Shown here: piece after piece, positions 29,125 through 38,923 of the stretch
Position numbering within the stretch: position 1 is the first letter of the stretch
Layout: each line of letters begins with the position of its first letter
Assembly: GCF_008806375.1 (NCBI RefSeq)
Contig: NZ_WAAT01000028.1
Span: forward strand, 307-64,306
DNA length: 64,000 nucleotides
DNA from: Pseudotamlana haliotis
GTDB taxonomy: Bacteria; Bacteroidota; Bacteroidia; Flavobacteriales; Flavobacteriaceae
Direction: 5' to 3'
The notes under the pieces: model-generated
The model's database searches: none
What the model saw: the letters and a program-made list of their open reading frames with translations, nothing else
Told to the model about the DNA's origin: nothing
Position numbers and translations under genes: made by a program

Positions 29125-30213
29125 ATGTATAAAGTGATTTTATCAGGTGGAGGCACCGGAGGACATATTTACCCTGCTATTGCTATAGCAAACGAAATAA
29201 AATCAAGGTACCCAGATGCTGAGTTTTTGTTTGTTGGTGCTAAGGATCGTATGGAGATGGAAAAAGTTCCTCAGGCTGGATATAACATTAAGGGCTTATG
29301 GATTACGGGTATTCAACGTAGTTTTACCTTAAAGAATTTGAGCTTTCCTTTTAAAGTGATTAGTAGTCTTTTGGGGGCTCGAAAGATTATAAAGCAATTT
29401 AAGCCAGATATTGTTATTGGAACCGGAGGTTTTGCAAGTGGACCGTTACTTAAAATGGCTGAAATGGCTGGTGTTCCTGTTTTGATTCAGGAGCAGAATT
29501 CTTATCCTGGAATTACAAATAAGTTGCTCGCAAAACAAGCAAACAAAATATGTGTGGCTTATGATGGTTTAGAACGTTTCTTTCCGAAGGAAAAAATTGT
29601 AAAAACTGGAAACCCTGTTCGTAAAGGTTTGTTGCATATTGAAAATAATAGTGAAGAGGCTAAGAAGTTTTTTGATTTAAAAGAAGGAAAAACAACACTT
29701 TTAGTGATAGGAGGGTCTTTAGGGGCCAGACGTATTAATGAGCTCATCGAGAAGGAGCTTGATTATTTTGATACTCAAAATGTACAAGTGATTTGGCAAT
29801 GTGGGAAACTCTACTATGATAAGTATAAGCTTTACGATAATACTAAAAATGTACAAGTTCATGAGTTTTTAAATAACATGGACATGGCTTATGGTGCTGC
29901 AGATGTAGTGATTTCTAGAGCGGGAGCAGGATCAGTTTCTGAGCTTTGTATTGTTGGTAAGCCCGTGATTTTTATTCCGTCGCCAAATGTAGCGGAAGAT
30001 CATCAAACAAAAAACGCCATGGCTATTGTAGATCAAGATGCAGCTTTGATTATTAAGGAAGAGGATTTAAATGCCGATTTTGAAAATAAGTTCTCGCAGC
30101 TCATCGCACAGCCTGAACGAAAAATAGAATTAGGAGAAAATATAAAGAAATTAGCTTTGGTGGATGCAACCAAAGAAATTGTTAATGAGGTAGAAAAGCT
30201 TCTGAATAAATGA
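29125..30213 (+). CDS. murG: undecaprenyldiphospho-muramoylpentapeptide beta-N-acetylglucosaminyltransferase
   Basis: This 362-residue GT28 enzyme makes lipid II at the inner face of the membrane. The N-terminal [12 protein letters not shown] loop (residues 8-19) and the C-terminal [11 protein letters not shown] motif near 262 are intact. It overlaps murC by 4 bp. Confidence 0.96.
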   Translation: MYKVILSGGGTGGHIYPAIAIANEIKSRYPDAEFLFVGAKDRMEMEKVPQAGYNIKGLWITGIQRSFTLKNLSFPFKVISSLLGARKIIKQFKPDIVIGTGGFASGPLLKMAEMAGVPVLIQEQNSYPGITNKLLAKQANKICVAYDGLERFFPKEKIVKTGNPVRKGLLHIENNSEEAKKFFDLKEGKTTLLVIGGSLGARRINELIEKELDYFDTQNVQVIWQCGKLYYDKYKLYDNTKNVQVHEFLNNMDMAYGAADVVISRAGAGSVSELCIVGKPVIFIPSPNVAEDHQTKNAMAIVDQDAALIIKEEDLNADFENKFSQLIAQPERKIELGENIKKLALVDATKEIVNEVEKLLNK

Positions 30214-31562
30214 ATTTAAACACCATACATAGGGTCTATTTTATCGGCATTGGAGGGATTGGAATGAGTGCTATTTCGCGATATTTCGAAGCTAACAAAA
30301 AGTTAGTCGCTGGCTACGATAAAACACAAACAGAGATTACAAACGGTTTGGTTGATTTGGGTATAGCGATTCACTTTGAAGATAGTATAGAACAAATTCC
30401 ACAACCTTTTTTGGATCCAGAACATACCCTTGTGGTTTATACGCCTGCGGTTCCTAAAGATCATGCCGAGTTGAATTATTTCCAAAACAACGGATTTGAT
30501 GTGGTTAAGCGTTCGGCGATTTTAGGTTTGATTACTGAGCATACTTTTTGTTTGGCGGTTGCTGGTACTCATGGTAAAACCACAACAACTAGTATTTTAG
30601 GACATTTGTTAAATACTTGTCATGTGCCACTTACCGCGTTTTTAGGTGGTATTAGTGAAAATTATAACTCCAATTTAATTTTAAATGGAACAGAGGTGTC
30701 TGTGGTAGAGGCCGATGAGTTTGATCGTTCGTTTTTAACCTTATCACCAGATTTTGCTTGTATCACCTCTATGGATGCTGATCATTTGGACATCTATGGT
30801 GATGCTTCCGAATTAAAAAAATCATTCGTTCAATTTTCAGAACGACTAAAGCCTGGCGGAAAGCTTTTTGTAAAGAATGGTTTGGATTTAGAAGGAATCA
30901 CTTATGGTATTGAAGATGATGCTGATTATAGCATTCAAAATATAAGAGTACAAAACGGAGCTTATGTGTTTGATGTAAAAACACCAAAAGACCGTATTGA
31001 AAATTTAGAATTTAACCTGCCGGGAAGACATAATTTGTCTAATGCATTAATTGCCTTGGCGATGGCTGTAGAGTATGGTTGCCCTTACCAACAGCTCGCC
31101 GAGGGGTTAGCGTCTTATAAAGGTGTAAAGCGTAGGTTTTCGTATCAAATTAAAAGGGAAGATTTTGTGTATATCGACGATTATGCGCATCATCCTCAAG
31201 AGATAAATGCTGCGCATCAGGCGGTTAGAGAAATGTACCCTGGTAAAAAAGTGTTGGCTATTTTTCAGCCACATTTATTTAGTAGAACCCGTGATTTTAT
31301 CGATGATTTTGCAGAAAGTTTATCACAGTTTGACAAATTAATATTGTTAGATATTTATCCAGCACGAGAGTTGCCTATTGAAGGGGTAACCTCAAATTGG
31401 TTGTTAGGTAAAATAAAGAATGAAAATAAACAATTGGTAAGTAAAGCCAATTTGTTGCAGGCTATTCACAATAGCGATGCGCAAGTGGTGTTAACTATTG
31501 GAGCAGGGGATATAGGAGCAGAGGTAAACCGAATTAAAAAAGAATTTAGTCTTGAGAATTAA
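30210..31562 (+). CDS. murC: UDP-N-acetylmuramate--L-alanine ligase
   Basis: This 450-residue Mur ligase starts the stem peptide. The Rossmann motif [12 protein letters not shown] is at residues 11-22 and the ATP loop [11 protein letters not shown] near residue 118. [10 protein letters not shown] near 325 is typical. It overlaps ftsQ by 11 bp. Confidence 0.96.
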   Translation: MNLNTIHRVYFIGIGGIGMSAISRYFEANKKLVAGYDKTQTEITNGLVDLGIAIHFEDSIEQIPQPFLDPEHTLVVYTPAVPKDHAELNYFQNNGFDVVKRSAILGLITEHTFCLAVAGTHGKTTTTSILGHLLNTCHVPLTAFLGGISENYNSNLILNGTEVSVVEADEFDRSFLTLSPDFACITSMDADHLDIYGDASELKKSFVQFSERLKPGGKLFVKNGLDLEGITYGIEDDADYSIQNIRVQNGAYVFDVKTPKDRIENLEFNLPGRHNLSNALIALAMAVEYGCPYQQLAEGLASYKGVKRRFSYQIKREDFVYIDDYAHHPQEINAAHQAVREMYPGKKVLAIFQPHLFSRTRDFIDDFAESLSQFDKLILLDIYPARELPIEGVTSNWLLGKIKNENKQLVSKANLLQAIHNSDAQVVLTIGAGDIGAEVNRIKKEFSLEN

Positions 31563-32271
31563 CTGGAATTACATAAAAATGATAGCCTTATTTGGGGTGG
31601 TGATTTTTCTTTTTGCTTTTGCTTCAGGCAGAAATGATAAAAGGGTAATCTCGCAGCCTCAGGTTAAGTTTTTAGGCGAAAACAATCTTTTTATAACCAG
31701 TAAGGCTGTTAGTAAATTGTTAATACAAAATTACGGAGGGGTTACAAACGTGCCAAAAGAAGCTTTAGCTTTGAATGAATTAGAGCAGGCCCTAAAATCT
31801 AATCCCATGATAAAGACGGCAGAAGTGTATGTTTCAGTAAGCGGGACACTTAAAGCCGATATAGAACAAAAAACACCTATTGCGCGAGTAAGCACTAATG
31901 CGTCTTATTATATTGATGCTGACGGTTTGTTCATGCCGTTATCCAATAATTATTCTGCAAGAGTACCCTTGGTTACAGGTTATGTTGAAAAAAATAATTT
32001 GAATAGCGTATACCAAGTCGCCCTAAAGACAGAAAATGACGCTTTTTTAAAAAAACACGTGTTTGAAATTCATCAAGATGAAAAGGCACAGCTTTTTTTA
32101 AAACTTAGAAAATGTAATTTTTTAGTGCAGTTGGGAGATGTGAGCGCTTTAGATAAAAAAATAAATAACCTTAAAGCTTTTTATAAAAAAGCACTTAAGG
32201 ACCAAACATTAAAAAACTATAGTAAAGTTAATTTACAGTTTGATAACCAAGTAATATGTACCAAAATTTAG
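31552..32271 (+). CDS. ftsQ: cell division protein FtsQ
   Basis: This 239-residue bitopic division protein has a short cytoplasmic start, one membrane segment (residues 9-24), a POTRA-like domain (about 40-110) and a beta domain. The TTG start lies inside the murC end, giving an 11-bp overlap. Position between murC and ftsA fits FtsQ. Confidence 0.9.
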   Translation: MRINWNYIKMIALFGVVIFLFAFASGRNDKRVISQPQVKFLGENNLFITSKAVSKLLIQNYGGVTNVPKEALALNELEQALKSNPMIKTAEVYVSVSGTLKADIEQKTPIARVSTNASYYIDADGLFMPLSNNYSARVPLVTGYVEKNNLNSVYQVALKTENDAFLKKHVFEIHQDEKAQLFLKLRKCNFLVQLGDVSALDKKINNLKAFYKKALKDQTLKNYSKVNLQFDNQVICTKI

Positions 32272-32274
32272 GCT

Positions 32275-33609
32275 ATGGAGCATAATTTATCAGTAGGATT
32301 AGACATAGGAACCACGAAAATTGTGGCCATGATTGGTCGTAAAAACGACTACGGGAAGTTGGAAATTTTAGGTATAGGAAAATCTAAGAGTTTAGGCGTT
32401 CACCGTGGTGTCGTTAATAATATTACGCAAACCATCCAATCGATTCAACAAGCGGTTCAAGAGGCTGAAGCGGCATCAGGTTTAAAAATTGAAGATGTCA
32501 CCGTAGGTATTGCTGGGCAGCATATTCGTAGTTTACAGCATAGTGATTATATCACTAGAGAAAACTCAGAAACGGTAATTGATGAAGAAGACATTGATCT
32601 GCTCATCAATCAAGTGCATAAACTGGTCATGCTTCCTGGAGAAGAAATTATTCACGTACTACCGCAAGAATATAAAGTCGATGGTCAAGCAGAAATAAAA
32701 GAACCAATTGGCATGTATGGTGGCCGTTTAGAAGCTAATTTTCATGTGGTTGTTGGTCAAATCACTTCCATTAGAAATGTTGGGCGTTGTATAAAAAGTT
32801 CTGGATTGAACCTTGAAGGGATCACACTAGAACCTTTAGCGTCATCAAATGCCGTATTAAGCCAAGAAGAGAAAGAGGCTGGTGTGGCTCTAATTGATAT
32901 CGGTGGTGGAACTACTGATTTAGCTATTTTTAGAGATGGTATTATTCGTCATACTGCCGTGATTCCGTTTGGTGGAAATGTCATTACGGAAGATATCAAA
33001 GAAGGCTGCTCAATTATAGAAAAGCAAGCCGAATTATTAAAAATCAAATTTGGTTCAGCTTGGCCAGGAGAAAATAAAGACAATGAGATTGTTTCAATTC
33101 CTGGTTTAAGAGGAAGAGAACCGAAAGAGATTACCCTTAAAAATCTTTCTAAAATTATCCATGCCCGTGTGGTGGAGATTATAGAGCAGGTCTATGCCGA
33201 AATTAAAAATTACGGACATGAAGAACAAAAGAAAAAACTCATTGGCGGTATTGTTTTAACCGGTGGTGGAAGTCAGTTAAAACACCTAAAACAATTAGTT
33301 GAATATATCACCGGAATGGATACCAGAATCGGTTACCCTAATGAGCATTTAGCTGGTGATAGCGATGATGATATTACGAGTCCGTTATACGCCACAGCTG
33401 TTGGTTTAGTGTTAGACGGTTTAAAACGTCAGGAACGTAAAAAAATAGAAGAACAAGAGGAGGAAGAGATTGTAGAAGAAAAGATAGTTGAAGAGGGTAC
33501 AACTGAACCTATTGAAGAGCCTACAGTGCAAAAACCAAAAAAGCAACGTTCTTCATTCCTCGAAAAGTTAACAGATCGTCTTAAAGATTTTTTGGACGAT
33601 GCCGAATAG
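32275..33609 (+). CDS. ftsA: cell division protein FtsA
   Basis: This 444-residue actin-like ATPase tethers FtsZ to the membrane. Phosphate motifs are GLDIGTTKIVAMIG (residues 8-21) and ALIDIGGGTTDLAIF near 205; LTGGGSQL lies near 328. The C-terminus has an acidic linker (EEQEEEEIVEEKIVEE, near 392) and ends in an amphipathic helix (SFLEKLTDRLKDFLDDAE), the membrane target. Confidence 0.95.
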   Translation: MEHNLSVGLDIGTTKIVAMIGRKNDYGKLEILGIGKSKSLGVHRGVVNNITQTIQSIQQAVQEAEAASGLKIEDVTVGIAGQHIRSLQHSDYITRENSETVIDEEDIDLLINQVHKLVMLPGEEIIHVLPQEYKVDGQAEIKEPIGMYGGRLEANFHVVVGQITSIRNVGRCIKSSGLNLEGITLEPLASSNAVLSQEEKEAGVALIDIGGGTTDLAIFRDGIIRHTAVIPFGGNVITEDIKEGCSIIEKQAELLKIKFGSAWPGENKDNEIVSIPGLRGREPKEITLKNLSKIIHARVVEIIEQVYAEIKNYGHEEQKKKLIGGIVLTGGGSQLKHLKQLVEYITGMDTRIGYPNEHLAGDSDDDITSPLYATAVGLVLDGLKRQERKKIEEQEEEEIVEEKIVEEGTTEPIEEPTVQKPKKQRSSFLEKLTDRLKDFLDDAE

Positions 33610-33739
33610 GCGATAAATATAGATGACAAAGTAGTACTAAAGTTGTTTAAGTAACAATTTTAAAATTATAGCCGAAAGGCGCAAATATTGATCCATAGAA
33701 ATTAAAATAGTAAGTACAAACCCTAGTAAAACAGAATTT

Positions 33740-35752
33740 ATGAGCAGCAATGAAAAATTCGAAACAAACATTTCATTTGATTTACCCAAAAATAAATCAA
33801 ATGTTATTAAAGTGATTGGCGTTGGTGGCGGCGGTAGTAACGCCATTAACCACATGTTCCAACAAGGTATTAAAGGCGTAGATTTTTACGTGTGTAATAC
33901 AGACTCCCAAGCCCTTGAAAATAGTGGAGTTCCAAATAAAATACAATTAGGAGTACACTTAACAGAAGGATTAGGTGCAGGTGCAAACCCTGAAATTGGT
34001 GAGCAGTCTGCTGTAGAAAGTGTAGAAGATATTTCTCAAATGCTAGATACCAACACTAAAATGGTATTTATAACAGCCGGAATGGGTGGAGGAACCGGAA
34101 CAGGTGCTGCTCCTATCATTGCTAAAATGGCTAAAGAGAAAGATATCCTTACCGTGGGTATTGTAACCATGCCATTCCAGTTTGAAGGAAAAATGCGTTT
34201 AGAGCAATCTCAAAAAGGGATTGAAAACTTACGTGGGGTAGTAGATTCATTAATTGTAATTAATAACAATAAGCTTCGTGAAGTTTATGGAAACCTTGGT
34301 TTTAAAGCAGGTTTCTCTAAAGCAGATGAAGTTTTAGCTACCGCTGCTCGTGGTATAGCCGAAGTAATTACACACCACTACACTCAAAATATTGATTTAC
34401 GTGATGCCAAAACAGTGTTAAGTAATAGTGGAACAGCTATTATGGGATCGGCTTTGGCTTCAGGTCAAAATCGTGCTCAAGAAGCCATTAGAAAAGCCCT
34501 TGACTCACCGCTATTAAATGATAATAAAATTACCGGAGCGAAAAAAGTATTGCTGCTAATCGTTTCTGGTGCTCAAGAAATTACCATTGATGAAATTGGT
34601 GAAATTAATGACCATATCCAAAGTGAGGCCGGACATAGTGCTGAAATTATTATGGGTGTTGGTGAAGACGAAGGTTTAGAAGAATCTATTGCTGTTACTA
34701 TTATCGCTACGGGTTTTAACATCGAACAGCAAGACGAAATTTCTAATACAGAAACCAAAAAGGTAAAACACGTTCTTGGTGAAGATCAGGAAGCCGAAAC
34801 TCAGGAGAAAGAGCCTGTGGTTATTGCGCCAAATGTTGAAATGAAAGCAAAACCACAAGCCCCTAAAGTGGTTCGCCATACTTTAGATCTTGAAGAAGAG
34901 ACTCCAAAGCCTGTGCAGCAACCGAGAAAACCACAAGCTTCAAAAGACGATTTTGATTTAATACCAACTTCTGAAATTATCAGAAACATTGGTGTGACTT
35001 ATGAAGAGGTTACCGATAAGGTTGATGAGGTACATGAAGATGATTTTGTTATTAATCCGGTTTCACGTACCACACCTCAAATTTCAGAAGAGAGCGAGGT
35101 TGAGCTGGAGTCAGACTTTATTGAAGACGAACAGCAAATTACTTTAACTTTTGATATGCCTATTTCATCAAATCAAGAGGTTTCAGAGCCCGTTGAGGAT
35201 GAGTTTGAGAAGCCAGCTCAAGCAGAGGCAGAAGAAATTATTTCTCATGATTTAATGAGTGATGATGTAAAGGATATTCCGGTTAATGACCATATTGAAG
35301 TGATTTCAGTTACAGAAACCAATAAAGGTGGTGATATTCGATATGCTTTAGATGACTATGATGATACAGAGTCTTCAAAAGCACAACAAAAGTCTAATGA
35401 AGTCTTAGAACAAGAAGAAGATATTGTTTTTGAAAGAAAAGTGGTTGAGAAACCAGTAGCTGAAGAGGAAGAAAGAGAGGAGATTGATCCTATGAATACG
35501 CCTATTTCAGAACTACTTAAAGACCGTGCTGAGGAGCGTAGACGTAAAATGAAGGATTTCAATTATAAATTCAATAGTTCTAAAATTGATGATATTGAAA
35601 AGGTTCCTGCTTATAAGCGTCAAGGTGTGAATCTAAACGCGTCTAAGCATTCATCAGAAACCGATATGTCTAGAACGAGTATAGGTTTTGATGATAATGA
35701 CGACATTCAATTAAGAAGTAATAATTCTTTTTTACACGATAATGTAGATTAA
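33740..35752 (+). CDS. ftsZ: cell division protein FtsZ with extended acidic C-terminal region
   Basis: This 670-residue tubulin-like GTPase forms the division ring. The tubulin signature GGGTGTGAAP lies near residue 116 and the polymerising core ends near residue 330. The rest, about 340 residues, is a Glu/Asp/Pro-rich, low-complexity tail ending with a conserved-looking segment (about 585-640, MNTPISELLKDRAEER then KVPAYKRQGVNL). Bacteroidota FtsZ proteins often have long tails, but this one is near the upper end, against about 380 residues in E. coli. A strong terminator follows. Confidence 0.95.
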   Translation: MSSNEKFETNISFDLPKNKSNVIKVIGVGGGGSNAINHMFQQGIKGVDFYVCNTDSQALENSGVPNKIQLGVHLTEGLGAGANPEIGEQSAVESVEDISQMLDTNTKMVFITAGMGGGTGTGAAPIIAKMAKEKDILTVGIVTMPFQFEGKMRLEQSQKGIENLRGVVDSLIVINNNKLREVYGNLGFKAGFSKADEVLATAARGIAEVITHHYTQNIDLRDAKTVLSNSGTAIMGSALASGQNRAQEAIRKALDSPLLNDNKITGAKKVLLLIVSGAQEITIDEIGEINDHIQSEAGHSAEIIMGVGEDEGLEESIAVTIIATGFNIEQQDEISNTETKKVKHVLGEDQEAETQEKEPVVIAPNVEMKAKPQAPKVVRHTLDLEEETPKPVQQPRKPQASKDDFDLIPTSEIIRNIGVTYEEVTDKVDEVHEDDFVINPVSRTTPQISEESEVELESDFIEDEQQITLTFDMPISSNQEVSEPVEDEFEKPAQAEAEEIISHDLMSDDVKDIPVNDHIEVISVTETNKGGDIRYALDDYDDTESSKAQQKSNEVLEQEEDIVFERKVVEKPVAEEEEREEIDPMNTPISELLKDRAEERRRKMKDFNYKFNSSKIDDIEKVPAYKRQGVNLNASKHSSETDMSRTSIGFDDNDDIQLRSNNSFLHDNVD

Positions 35753-35775
35753 TTTAGAGTGACTAACTTGGTAAG

Positions 35776-35814
35776 AAACCCGAAGTGAAAAAAAATATCG
35801 CTTCGGGTTTTTTG
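35776..35814 (+). terminator. rho-independent terminator of the dcw cluster
   Basis: AAACCCGAAG and CTTCGGGTTT form a 10-bp stem around an A-rich loop, then a T run. It closes the division cluster after ftsZ. Confidence 0.85.
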
Positions 35815-35863
35815 ATGCTTAAATTTTACAATGTGATAGCTGTGAGTACAGCATTTTTCTTAG

Positions 35864-35871
35864 TATCTTCG
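35864..35871 (+). promoter_or_regulatory. candidate -7 box for the GatB/YqeY gene
   Basis: TATCTTCG differs from TANNTTTG at one position and lies 21 bp before the ATG. No clear -33 TTG is seen. Confidence 0.35.
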
Positions 35872-35891
35872 CATATAAATATGTTAATAAA

Positions 35892-36341
35892 ATGAGTTTA
35901 CAAGCAGAAATAATGACGGCTTTAAAAGAAGCAATGAAATCTAAAGACCAAACGGCTTTAACAGCATTAAGAGCAGTTAAATCTGCGATTTTATTAGCTC
36001 AAACTGAAACCGGAGCCAAAGAAGAATTAAGTGAAGAACAGGAGTTGAAAATACTTCAAAAACAAGTGAAACAACGTCGTGATAGTGCCACGGTTTACCA
36101 AGAGCAAGGTCGCGAAGATTTAGCAGCACCAGAACTCGCTGAAGCCGATGTCATTTCACAATTTTTACCAGAAGCCTTATCTGAAGATGAAATTACTAAA
36201 GTTGTAGATGCTACTATTGAAAAACTCGGTGCAGTAGGCATGAGGGATATGGGTAAGGTCATGGGCGTGGTGAGTAAAGAACTGGCAGGAAAAGCTGATG
36301 GTAAAACCATTTCTAATGTGGTAAAAGCTAGATTGTCTTAA
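35892..36341 (+). CDS. GatB/YqeY domain-containing protein
   Basis: This 149-residue cytoplasmic protein is homologous to the tRNA-binding tail domain of GatB. Typical features are LRAVKSAILLAQTE near residue 27, KQRRDSATVYQEQGREDLA near 55 and a C-terminal GKADGKTISNVVKARL. Its exact role is not established; a tRNA-dependent amidation link is suggested by homology. It is the last core gene before the tRNA-Arg and island. Confidence 0.9.
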   Translation: MSLQAEIMTALKEAMKSKDQTALTALRAVKSAILLAQTETGAKEELSEEQELKILQKQVKQRRDSATVYQEQGREDLAAPELAEADVISQFLPEALSEDEITKVVDATIEKLGAVGMRDMGKVMGVVSKELAGKADGKTISNVVKARLS

Positions 36342-36359
36342 ATTAAATTAATAATAGTG

Positions 36360-36383
36360 ATACCGTGTCAACCACGGTATTTT
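36360..36383 (+). terminator. hairpin between the GatB/YqeY gene and tRNA-Arg
   Basis: ATACCGTG and CACGGTAT pair perfectly over 8 bp with a 5-nt loop, followed by a short T run that abuts the tRNA by a few bases. It could terminate the upstream gene or be a tRNA leader hairpin. Confidence 0.55.
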
Positions 36384-36457
36384 GGCTGCGTAGTTCAACT
36401 GGATAGAATATCAGATTTCGGCTCTGAGGGTTGGGGGTTCGAATCCCTTCGCGGTCA
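36384..36457 (+). tRNA. tRNA-Arg (anticodon TCG)
   Basis: A full 74-nt cloverleaf can be drawn: acceptor GGCTGCG/CGCGGTC with two G-U pairs, D stem GTTC/GAAT, anticodon stem TCAGA/TCTGA with loop TTTCGGC (anticodon TCG), five-base variable loop, T loop TTCGAAT, discriminator A. CCA is not encoded. T stem pairs GGGGG with CCCTT, so two G-U pairs occur there as well. A tyrosine integrase gene begins 221 bp downstream, making this the likely integration site of the island. Confidence 0.9.
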
Positions 36458-36481
36458 CAAGTAGCTTGTTTAAAAAGCATT

Positions 36482-36516
36482 AAAACCATGTAATTCTTAT
36501 GAATTACAAAGGTTTT
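36482..36516 (+). terminator. hairpin downstream of tRNA-Arg
   Basis: TGTAATTC-TTAT-GAATTACA is a perfect 8-bp hairpin, further enclosed by AAAACC and GGTTTT. It may end the tRNA transcript, although the T run is short. Confidence 0.4.
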
Positions 36517-36585
36517 GAGAATTATGGCAATCCATTTGAATTGGTATAATTCCATCTTAAATGGTTGCCAATCGGTTACCTTTTT

Positions 36586-36616
36586 TTTAAGGTGTCTGCT
36601 TAGCAGACACCTTAAA
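36586..36616. repeat. perfect 15-bp palindrome upstream of the integrase gene
   Basis: TTTAAGGTGTCTGCT is followed by a single T and its exact reverse complement. The T run lies before the palindrome rather than after it, and a one-base loop is poor for RNA, so a protein-binding or recombination role fits better than a terminator. Confidence 0.7.
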
Positions 36617-36678
36617 GAAACTTTGTAATAGTATAGTTGAATTGACTTTCGTACTTAATCATTTTAATTACGACAACT

Positions 36679-37938
36679 ATGCAAAAGCAAAACACTTTTT
36701 CTATACTCTTTTGGTTACAAACTTCAAGGGCTATAAACAATGAAGCATTAATTTATGCTAGAATTACTGTAAATGGTAAGCGTTTAAATATAAGTTTAAA
36801 ACGTAAAGTAACTGTTTCACTCTGGGATTCTAGTAAAAAAAGGGTTAGAGGCAATTCAATTCAGGCTCGGCAAATAAATCAATCAATCGACCAGACCCAC
36901 ACCAAGCTTTTTCAAATTTATCAAGATTTAAAGTTTAAAGGTGAACTCATAACAGCTCATCTTATAAAATCACATTACACAGGTGAGACTAATGAGTCCA
37001 AAAGCCTTCAAGAGCTCCTTAAATATCATGCTAAAAAAATAGAAAATACTTTAGCAAAAGGATCTATAGAAAATTTTGGTGTTACCGAAAATTATATAAA
37101 TCGATTTTTACTTAAGAGCAGAAGAACTACAGATATTTATTTAAACCAATTAGATTATAAATTTCTATGTGACTTTGAAAGTTACTTATACGATTATTGG
37201 CCAAAGGGGCATCCAAGGACTATGAGTCAAAATACGGTAATGAAACATATCCAACGGTTTCGTAAGATTATAACTTTAGCTTATCATATCGAGTGGATTG
37301 AAAAAGACCCCTTTGTTAAGTGGAAACAAGTATATGAGAAAAAAGAAAGAGAATTCCTTTCAGAAAATGAATTGTCTAATCTTGAAACGCTTTCATTTAA
37401 GATAGAGCGATTAGAGCGTGTTCGCGATTTGTTTGTCTTTAGTTGTTATACCGGTATTAGTTATGTCGATATTATGCAGCTAACAGATTCTAATTTAGTT
37501 AAGGGAATGGATGGCAGTACTTGGATTGTTACACACCGACAAAAAACGAAATCTAAGGTTAAAATCCCCTTATTGCAACAAGCAGAAAACCTCATAAAAA
37601 AGTATGAAAATCATCCGTTAACCACTAGTGCTCAAACCTTATTTCCAATAATTACAAACCAAAAACTAAATGCTTATTTGAAGGAGTTAGCAGATATCTG
37701 TGGTATTAAAAAGAATCTAACTTTTCACATGGCAAGACATACATTTGCTACAACGGTCACATTAAGTAATGGTATGCCAATTGAAACTGTTTCCAAATTG
37801 CTTGGCCACACTAAAATAGCAACCACTCAAATATACGCCCGTGTATTAGAAGACAAGCTAAGCCAAGATATGAACAATTTAAGGCAGCAATTAGAAGGTA
37901 AATCTAAAAATAATGATAGTGCTTCCAAATTAGGTTAA
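36679..37938 (+). CDS. tyrosine-type site-specific integrase (Bacteroidota CTn-like)
   Basis: This 419-residue recombinase has an N-terminal arm-binding/SAM-like domain (about 1-200) and a catalytic domain (about 215-405). Visible catalytic residues are HMAR (His350, Arg353), LGH (His377) and the nucleophile Tyr386 in QIYA. The position of the first catalytic Arg reads TGISYVDI, with Ser instead of Arg, as in the IntDOT group of conjugative transposons. Adjacent tRNA-Arg and an RteC-like gene indicate that it integrates and excises this island. A strong terminator follows. Confidence 0.92.
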   Translation: MQKQNTFSILFWLQTSRAINNEALIYARITVNGKRLNISLKRKVTVSLWDSSKKRVRGNSIQARQINQSIDQTHTKLFQIYQDLKFKGELITAHLIKSHYTGETNESKSLQELLKYHAKKIENTLAKGSIENFGVTENYINRFLLKSRRTTDIYLNQLDYKFLCDFESYLYDYWPKGHPRTMSQNTVMKHIQRFRKIITLAYHIEWIEKDPFVKWKQVYEKKEREFLSENELSNLETLSFKIERLERVRDLFVFSCYTGISYVDIMQLTDSNLVKGMDGSTWIVTHRQKTKSKVKIPLLQQAENLIKKYENHPLTTSAQTLFPIITNQKLNAYLKELADICGIKKNLTFHMARHTFATTVTLSNGMPIETVSKLLGHTKIATTQIYARVLEDKLSQDMNNLRQQLEGKSKNNDSASKLG

Positions 37939-37956
37939 AGAAGGGTGTTATGTTTT

Positions 37957-37993
37957 AAAAAGCAAGATAGTTTTATTTGTCTTGCTTTTTTTT
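37957..37993 (+). terminator. rho-independent terminator after the integrase gene
   Basis: AAAAAGCAAGA and TCTTGCTTTTT form an 11-bp stem with a 12-nt loop and an extended T run. Confidence 0.85.
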
Positions 37994-38077
37994 CATACAA
38001 ATTAAAGTTGTTTGTTATTTAGGAGTTGTTAGTTTTAGGCCTCAATTTATATTAAACTAAATAACCAACCCAAAACT

Positions 38078-38923
38078 ATGGAATTAACGATTTACAAAAC
38101 TATTACAAACCTTTTAAATCAAAAACTAGAAGACATTGATCAATCCAACGATGATACCATCCAAAAATTAGAGAGAAGTTATTCAGTGTCTTACAAAGCT
38201 CTTAAAGAACTTAAACAACATTATTCTAATAGTAATTTACTCAATCAACAAAAGGAAATAGAGTTTTTTAAACACATAAAGCCTTATGTCTTGAGCAAAG
38301 TTATTACCTTTTCTCAGCTTTATAATTTAGAAAATAGAAAACCAACAATTTCAGATAAGGCCATTTTAAAATACTACAAAAGTTATATTGTAGGTCTTCA
38401 GGAGTATATCGATTCAAATATTAGTTTTTATAACTATTACCGAACGGAGAGCTCGATGTATGATCAACAATATTTCACTAGAAGTGAAATCGATTTAAAA
38501 CTCTATCCAGAAGCTGCGTATTTCTGTACAGACAATAATTTTTCAACAAGCCATGATACCATTCTTGCCACTATTATGGCAAATGAAGAGATTATTATGT
38601 ATGTAAAGCAGGAGATGACAAACTATAGTCAGCAGGTTTTAAATAGCCATAAAGGTTTTAATAATAATTTAAAATGGACGGCAACCAAAAGTGATTTAGT
38701 GGAGTTATTGTATGCGCTGCATTCAAGTAATGCTATAAATAATGGGAATGTCACATTAAAGGAATTAGCAACTTTTTTAAAGGAAGCTTTTAGCTTGAAA
38801 TTAGATGATTATTCCAGAGTTTATTACGAACTACAATCTCGAACACAAAAAACTAAGTTTATAGACAATTTAAAAGAAACTTTAGAAAATAGGATTGAAA
38901 ATTCGTTAGAAACGAGAAGGTAA
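38078..38923 (+). CDS. RteC family protein (mobile-element transfer/excision regulator)
   Basis: This 281-residue protein shows the RteC-domain pattern: a helical N-terminus with FFKHIKPYVLSKVITF near residue 65, FYNYYRTESSMYDQQYFTR near residue 120, and the C-terminal WTATKSDLVELLYALHSSNAINNG near residue 205. In CTnDOT, RteC activates the excision genes; the same role is inferred here from its place after the integrase. The C-terminus is helical and charged. Confidence 0.85.
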   Translation: MELTIYKTITNLLNQKLEDIDQSNDDTIQKLERSYSVSYKALKELKQHYSNSNLLNQQKEIEFFKHIKPYVLSKVITFSQLYNLENRKPTISDKAILKYYKSYIVGLQEYIDSNISFYNYYRTESSMYDQQYFTRSEIDLKLYPEAAYFCTDNNFSTSHDTILATIMANEEIIMYVKQEMTNYSQQVLNSHKGFNNNLKWTATKSDLVELLYALHSSNAINNGNVTLKELATFLKEAFSLKLDDYSRVYYELQSRTQKTKFIDNLKETLENRIENSLETRR

